A stretch of 64,000 nucleotides of DNA. Source: Odiellus spinosus. Its lineage: Eukaryota; Arthropoda; Arachnida; Opiliones; Phalangiidae. The stretch spans positions 19,859,794 through 19,923,793 of the forward strand of contig OY987234.1 in the NCBI GenBank assembly GCA_963920705.1, read 5' to 3'. Positions within the stretch are counted from its first letter, which is position 1, and the number at the start of each line of letters is the position of its first letter. Positions 57,114-64,000 of this stretch are shown here, piece after piece. Made by a program: the position numbers and the translations under genes. Below the pieces are notes generated by a model. It did not search any database and was not told the DNA's origin. It was given only the letters and a program-made list of their open reading frames with translations.

Positions 57114-60100
57114 CTGTAATGAGAAAAAAATAAATGGTTAAAAAAATTTATTCAGAGGCTCTATTTGTTTTCAAATTATTATAATTAATAGGCATAGTGA
57201 TTTAGAGCGATTAAATTTATTAAAAAAATTACGCTCCGCAGATGATGACGTCATTGTAAAAATTCGACATTCAGTTAAACAGGAAATTCGGTAGTTCCAA
57301 CAAGACATTTCCAGTTTACAGTATGAAGAATTTTCAAAAAGGAAGGATAATACAGGCTTAATTAACTCTTCTTACCCAATGCAATTCCCACTGGCAAAAT
57401 CTGATAATAATCTACGTTTTAAGATATTACTTCTACTCTTAAAAAATCACCTAAAAGATTGTCAAAACAAAAGGCAAATCGCTAATGTATATAGGAATAC
57501 CCAGAACCTAACAAAACTTAAAAATTATTTCAATTGAGCGATAAATAGCCAAAAACTATGACGTCTTGATGCAAGGCCTAAAAAAAAGTAGCTAGCGGTT
57601 ACGCGAGCCCGGTCTGCAGAGTCTTAAAAAAAATGACCAAGGCTTAGCCTCGTTGTGTTAAGAAAGATCGTTTCATAGATATACTTTAAATTATTTAGCG
57701 CGACGTACCTTGTTCGACGTATTTTTGTTCAATACTTCCAATTATCATTAGTTACTTGCAAAATAAAGCGATAGTACTCATCACAACTAAATAGTCTGCC
57801 CAAGCTTGTAAACCACGCTACTTATTCATCAGCTTTACTGCCTACATATACGAGGTATCGGCGGTTATTATTTTAGCCACTGTTGCCGCTAGAAGACGCT
57901 TATACTAACGTCATTTTGCCTCTCTCTAGTTATTACGTTTAGCCCTTTTTCCGCGCCAAAACGTGGGAGCCTCCCGTGAGGGGAGAAACAGTGGATTTTA
58001 AGGGGATTATAGTCTCGGCTGTATAAAGTCCATTTTCAATGGCAGCTTCCTGAGGGGGAGAATGGCCAATACGAAAAACGGTAAAAAAGCCGCTTAAAGG
58101 GACCAAAAAAAACTGGATTCTAAAAAAAAATTAATGCAACACCAACTTTGGTCTTAAATTAACTTAGGCCTACTGGGTGTCTAATAGTCATTTTGAAAAG
58201 CAATTTAATAGCCAATATCGGAACCGGTTAATTTCTAGACATTTATTTTATTATAAATACGCAATAATTATAATAAAATGACTTACCGAAGCGAAAATGA
58301 TATTATTCTAGCTATTACCGGTAAAATAATTCACTTTTACACTCGAAAAATATAGTCCTGGTTGATTTTACGCTAAGCCTAATTTTTAGACTAATTCCGT
58401 TTGAAACTTAAAAATGTTGGCTGCGCGAGCTTTTTGGCGCGAAACAGAAGAGGAGTAGAAGGCTAAGCCTTCTTGGGAACTTTCTATTTCCGGTTTTTGC
58501 ATTGTTTGTGTTTTAGCCAATGAGCACTTGTTAGGAATGTACAGGTTTTTATTATACCAACGTCTCGCGATTTTGTGAGCGTGGTGCAAGGCTTAATTTT
58601 TTAAACTATGGTGGCTTTAAACGCGGGTTAAAAACCAACTGCCTTTTTCAATTTTAAATAAAACCGGATTTTGGCCAACCCTGTTAATCATCAAACTTAT
58701 GAAAAACATTTAAACTCTTATGGTAAGGGTTATTTAAGTTCAGTATTGCTTCTTTAATTCACCTGTTTAAAAAAAAAAACCTAGAATTAATTAAAACAGG
58801 CCCTGAAACTAATAACGCAAGGTTACACAAGGTTATTATATATGTATACAAAATTAGTAATCTCACACGCGAGAACGCCATGAGGATAAATCTCCAAAAG
58901 TACCGCCGTCGTTTGAAATTTGATACATACATTAGGATTAAAAACCATTTCCGGCTATGAGAAGGGGAAAGCTAGGGGGAGAAAATAATACCGTTTCTAT
59001 AACTTCTTTTCAAGCTACGAATGACTCTAAATACCCCTATAAAAATCGGGTCTTTTTCTAGTAATTAAGTTAATTTTAACCGTGTAATTTAATAAAAAAA
59101 AGGTCGATTGGCAAAGTGATCAAAGTAGGAGTAATGATAAAAAATATTGATCGATAAAGACAAGAAATTAAGTAGAAAAAAATTGAATTGCCCTAAAGAT
59201 ATATAATTAGAACAAATTATATTCGTCGATAATAAGGATAGAATTCAACAATCGACCTCGGCCGATAATTAGCTAATAAAGAGTTGTTATAAAAAAAAAA
59301 TATTGGATTAAAGGAAAATTCCGAGCTATGTTTAATTTTATTATCTAAAATATGAATTAAATGTATTCTATTTTTATTTTTGTAGGATATTCCAATGTTT
59401 AAAGTGACGTTATGCGTTGTATTTTTAGATTTTCATACAACTAAAAACTCATATTCAAATTTTCACACCCTTGGGTAAACTCGTTTTTATTAATTTCAAA
59501 TTTAAAATGTCAAAAATACCACATGATTGGATCACGTGATCACTGACTGTTTTATTTCACCTGTTTTTCTCAAGGTGGATTGAATGTTTATCCAGGTAAA
59601 GCCCCCAAAAACCCAGAGTTTAGCCCATTCTGTGGTTTATTTCGAGAAATTTAACTTTTAGACCTTCATTTTTAGCTCGGAGTTCTCATTTTTAGCTCGG
59701 AGTTTACCTTTAAAAGATAAACGATATCATAGCACCCTATTCCCGACTACTGGGCATAAATTAATTTCAGATTTAAGATAATTTACTTCGATGATAATTT
59801 TAAATCCATTTATATTTAAGCAAAAACGATTAACGTACGTTATTTTTATATCAAATATAATTGAAGTTACTTGTTCGAGTTCGTTAAAAGCCTTTGGGGC
59901 ATCAGCTGGTTGCTACGTACGATTCAATCTAAAGATTAAGTTTTAATCATACCTTGTAACGATTAAATCTTAAGATTAAAGATTACAACCTTGACCTTTG
60001 ACATTCAATTAATTATTAAGTAAATAATTTCCTTGATTATCACCTAGGCCAATCCACCTTAACTCATCCAGTCATGTCACCATGGATCAAACAATTTTGT

Positions 60101-62175
60101 TTGTGCCATATATTTTAATAAGTTCCCATCTAATCATTATAGCTATATGAAAATTTGGTTTTTTACGTAAAATGATGTGCAAAATCTAGTGGTTGTGCCA
60201 AAATTATTCTCAAAATTCCCGTTTACATTTAAATAATGAAGTGAAAACGTACGCTTTTGGGGAGCCCTAGTAGGGAAATGAAGTAATTTCCATTTAAACA
60301 CTCAAAATTAAATTATATTAAATCAAGAACCTCGTAAACTAAATAGCCACTAAAATTTTGTGTCCTCCAAAAACTGGTTTTGATAAAAAAATCACCCATT
60401 TATCCTTAAATTTCAAGTACGCTCAAATATCGATAGATTCAATTATTGAAACAGATGTTTATCTTCCGTTCGACACGTGTTTACTGTAGCAAAATAATTT
60501 ATGCAAATTAATTTGTGGCGCCTTCTAACCAGGCTAATAAAAAAATAACGCTTCAAATTTTTTCCCATCTAACCATTTTTTTTAAAGGTTGAAGAAACCA
60601 ATATCAAGAGTGAAAAAAAAAAAAAAACGAGATATCGAAAAAATAAGAAAAAAAATTATGAAAGAAGATCGATTTCGATTTCCGGACGAATTCGATAAGA
60701 CGACAAGATTTTTATATATTTCTTTTTTTCCGGAGATTTATTTTCTTAGCGCCTTTTTTTTTGCGGCCAGGGCCGACCATGTTTATATAAGAAGACGATG
60801 GATAAAAGGCGCAAGAAAAAAAAAAATTAAAATCGTTTACAATAATATTCAAAAACACTTTGCAAAGACGCTATTATCAACTACGAAGGTTAACATTGTG
60901 TTTAATCCGCCACAGATTTATTTTAGGTTTGAAAACTGAGTTTGAATTGAAGTATATGTCACCGCGAAAACTAGTTTATCTATAATAGGCCAGAGATTGA
61001 CGAAATAGATGGAAGGACGACCTCTTTTTATAGCTTTTATATTCAGTTACAGTCTCAGATTGAACTGAAATCCCGATAGAAAAACCGGTTTTCGCTAAAA
61101 CTATACCCTTTTCAAGATTGTAACAACAAAGACCATCGTCTCAAGTAGATAAAAATATATAATAGACTTCGTCTTTCGACCAAGCACAAATGTTATCAAG
61201 AAATACACACCTCAATGGACATAAAACCCCTTTTGTTCGAGTTTAGAAGAATTCATGAAATTGTTTTAGTTTTATCAGAAGTAAATAGTTAGAAGTAGGT
61301 ATTGTTGGTTTATAAACACTACTTTTGTGTAGTAGAAATCCGCCTTAACTACCGGAATGCTTATTCCGAGGAACCAGATGTTTAATTCCTTCTGTCCTTG
61401 ATAGCTAATAGTATGACGTCACATCACGTGATTTATCTTCACAACTGGGTCTATATTGCTCTTTTGGAGGAGCGGATGTTGAGCAATAACTGCTGGAGAT
61501 ACAGGTGCCCACATTGTTTAAAATAGTTGTTCTAGAACATAAATCTAGGTGTTAGTATACTCTAAGTTCGCCAGGTTCGAACAAGACCCTAAATAAGCGC
61601 AACCTCGAAAAACATTAGACATTAATGAACACATCATAGAACGCTTATTAAATAAATTGCATTTGTCTTTTCATAGCTATTACGGAGAAACTATCACAGG
61701 GAGAACCAAAACGTGGCGACATTTTGCGGATCCTGGCTTTGAAAGAAGACCTGCGTTAGATCCTGCAGATTCCTGCTAACAATCTCCTGAGAGAGTCTCT
61801 GAGGTTTCAAGGTCACCCTGTTGAAGGGGGTCAAGCAATTTTGTAGCTTCCTAATCGCCCTATTTTCCAGCATTTGTGAAACTTTGGATCTCCATATGAT
61901 AGCTCCTCCGGGGTGAAATATTTTCCAATTATGAAGTGGGCCTTCATTTTTCGAGTGGAGACAACGAAATATGTTTGTTCTCATTATGAAAGACACGAAC
62001 GCCTATTTAATTTAGCAAGAAAACAAACGATGGGAAGAGACTATATATAAAAACAATCATCAAGCGAAAAAGAAGGTGATAAAACAAACATTAACCAATT
62101 ATATTCGAATACACACGGCCAAGATGATAAACGAAAAACGTAGGATAAGGTTATTTTCTTTTTGATATATTAGGC
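57114..62175. other. Non-coding stretch upstream of the ADAMTS exon
   Basis: Probably intron of the same gene. I see no second exon. Contents noted: a lone MITE-end-like TAGTCCTGGTTGATTTT near 58,350; a small unclassified repeat at 59,526-59,600 with a degenerate inverted partner near 60,035-60,090; and a GC-richer open segment on the minus strand at 61,694-61,996 of unknown nature. Confidence 0.5.
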
Positions 62176-62182
62176 CTACTAC

Positions 62183-62518
62183 CAGAAGCCGATGAAACCC
62201 TCCTTTAAAGTCTACTACTCTAATGTTCCATATAGCGCTCCTCTCTGTATGGGTAAAATTCACAATTTTACGAGTTAGAAGGGGTCCTACTTCATCCCCC
62301 CTGTCTACGGAAAATTGGAAGTTCTCTCTCTCCACAAACGACGACGTTTTTGGACGAACTCCGAGGCTGCTAGAGATATTCGCTCGACGAACTCCCCCTC
62401 CGAAAACATCTACCGTTAGGAGGCGTACGAATCGCGCCTTTTGAGAATAACCCATACAGAGAGGGGTAGACAAGACCCGGGAGTAATAGACTTCAAAGGA
62501 GGGTTTCATCGGCTTCTG
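62183..62518 (+). mobile_element. CAGAAG-family MITE, copy 16 (subfamily B)
   Basis: Complete copy with the direct repeat CTACTAC at 62,176-62,182 and 62,519-62,525. Confidence 0.93.
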
Positions 62519-62970
62519 CTACTACGTAAACACTAACAACAACAGTTTGCAATATAAATAAAACTTGAGACAGATTATTACTCATTGTTGAACCTCGTAC
62601 TATAGAAATAAAATAGATATTACAATCTCCTCTTGATGTTTCGGCAATTTGTAAGCCTACGCGAATAACGGATGATTTGTTTTTTTGGTCTTTGTATCAA
62701 GAGTAATTTACAAAATAGAATAAAGCTGGTGTGGATTAAGACACAATGTTAAACCCATATGGATTAAATGAATTTTTGCAATCTGGACTTGATTAATTAC
62801 TAATCGGTACACGTATAAAAAGCGGTTTTTAGTCCTTTAATCTTTATCTCCGAAACAAAATGAAGAAAAAAAGGGTTATAAGGAAGTCATAAAAAAGAAG
62901 AATCAAGGAGAAAATAATCTCTTTACAGTTATGTTTTAAAGGAAAAGTGAAAATAATAATATATCTGATT

Positions 62971-63755
62971 GGAGGTCGTACAGAAAAGTTCCTGTCATTT
63001 GCATTTTAGTTTTAGAGCTCATTTTTGGACTTTTGCTCGATTTCTATCGAGTGGCGAAACACATTTAATGAGTGGCGAAGCAATATTTTATGATCTTAAA
63101 ATAATATTCGGAATGTCTACTTTCTAATGGCGCAATCGGTTTATGCCTAGGAGGTCGCGGAAAAAAGTTACGACCATTTGCATTTTAATATAGGGCTCAT
63201 TTTTGGACTTTTGCTCGATTTCTATCGAGTGGCGAAACACATTTAATGAGTGGCGAAGCAATATTTTATGATCTTAAAATAATATTCGGAATGTCTACTT
63301 TCTAATGGCGCAATCGGTTTATGCCTAGGAGGTCGCGGAAAAAAGTTACGACCATTTGCATTTTAATATAGGGCTCATTTTTGGACTTTTGCTCGATTTC
63401 TATCGAGTGGCGAAACACATTTAATGAGTGGCGAAGCAATATTTTATGATCTTAAAATAATATTCGGAATGTCTACTTTCTAATGGCGCAATCGGTTTAT
63501 GCCTAGGAGGTCGCGGAGAAATGTTACAGCCATTTGCATTTTAATATAGGGCTCATTTTTGGACTTTTGCTCGATTTCTATCGAGTGGCGAAACACATTT
63601 AATGAGTGGCGAAGCAATATTTTATGATCTTAAAATAATATTCGGAATGTCTACTTTCTAATGGCGCAATCGGTTTATGCCTAGGAGGTCGCGGAGAAAT
63701 GTTACAGCCATTTGCATTTTAATATATGGCTCATTTTTGGACTTTTGCTCGATTT
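62971..63755. repeat. Satellite array, about 4.4 units of 178 bp
   Basis: GAATGTCTACTTTCTAATGG recurs at 63,111, 63,289, 63,467 and 63,645, exactly 178 bp apart. The units are nearly identical. The first two repeat junctions read GGAAAAAAGTTACGACC and the last two GGAGAAATGTTACAGCC. It is clearly related to the 172-bp array at 49,812 through the shared ATCGGTTTATGCC and TTTTGCTCGATTTCTATC blocks. Confidence 0.95.
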
Positions 63756-64000
63756 TAACTGCGTTAATTTTAAAGAAAGTGATAATTTAAGAGACGTTTA
63801 ATATTTTGTGGAAAGGTTTTTGGTTTTCAATACCGGTAAATCGTTATAAGAAAAGAATAGTAACGTTTCTTAATTTCATCTTGAGTGAAAGTGAGGAAGA
63901 GCTTTCTAGCCGGAAGGGGTAATCCGATATTATATGATAATTCCGAAAGAGATTTCGGAAAAAAAAATAAACAACCGCTTTATCAATGTCAAAAATAACT

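Noticed and set aside
58350-58680. Second copy of the TA-flanked MITE at 13,957
   Set aside because: Only one end-like sequence (TAGTCCTGGTTGATTTT) is present; no matching second end was found within a reasonable distance.
61694-61996. 100-codon minus-strand open segment, GC-richer than its surroundings
   Set aside because: No family pattern and no convincing splice or start context was seen. It could be a piece of an old retroposed sequence, but nothing supports a call.
96-62509. Recurrent frames of 60-136 codons beginning MKPSFEVYYS or MKSTTPMFHIALLSVWVKF, or containing FVERENFQFS
   Set aside because: They are the six-frame readings of the CAGAAG MITE and of its palindromic arms, present in every copy on both strands. 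There is no sign of selection for protein, and they extend into random flanking sequence.
1-64000. CRISPR arrays, operons, ribosome-binding sites, LTR pairs
   Set aside because: The window is animal nuclear DNA. The regular repeats found are satellites or minisatellites without spacer structure, and no long direct repeats bounding an LTR-type element were seen.

Overview
This is a 64 kb piece of an AT-rich animal nuclear genome, dominated by transposons. The only host protein-coding sequence I can identify is one exon of an ADAMTS-type metalloprotease gene (minus strand, 56,707-57,113). It has consensus splice sites on both sides, which shows an intron-bearing metazoan gene with introns many kilobases long. 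An arthropod or other invertebrate is plausible, but the sequence does not settle the taxon.

Region by region: 1-31,606 is non-coding DNA studded with short non-autonomous DNA transposons (MITEs). One palindromic family of about 337 bp, with ends CAGAAG...CTTCTG, has 13 copies here and 16 in the whole window, nearly all with exact 7-bp target duplications. Two other families (ends CAAGAAGG and CAGAGG) also make 7-bp duplications, so all three may be moved by one kind of transposase. A Kolobok T2-like family (TTAA targets), Tc1/mariner-like, hAT-like and degenerate tandem repeats fill more of the space.

31,607-43,974 is the most striking object: a 12,356-bp element that is an almost perfect palindrome. 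Its two arms of 6,159 bp each are joined by a 38-bp asymmetric spacer, and the whole is flanked by the 6-bp direct repeat ACTGTA. Ends and target size fit the Maverick/Polinton class, but I see no polymerase, integrase or capsid gene. Each arm instead carries a PC4-like DNA-binding protein frame, a two-finger C2H2 zinc-finger frame, a Cys-rich acidic frame and a small frame on the opposite strand. It also carries TATA-containing promoters, iterated promoter repeats, a shared AP-1-like promoter module, a tRNA-like sequence with a poly(A) run, and iterated repeats converging on the centre. It looks like a young, doubled half-element whose movement would depend on proteins supplied elsewhere.

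43,975-64,000 resumes the transposon-rich background. It has three more CAGAAG MITEs, two CAGAGG MITEs, an older Kolobok-like copy, an 11-unit satellite of 172 bp (49,812-51,689) and a related 4-unit array of 178 bp (62,971-63,755). The ADAMTS exon lies here, with a hAT-like MITE 68 bp inside its downstream intron. No ribosomal RNA, CRISPR array or LTR element was found, and no functional tRNA gene was recognised.
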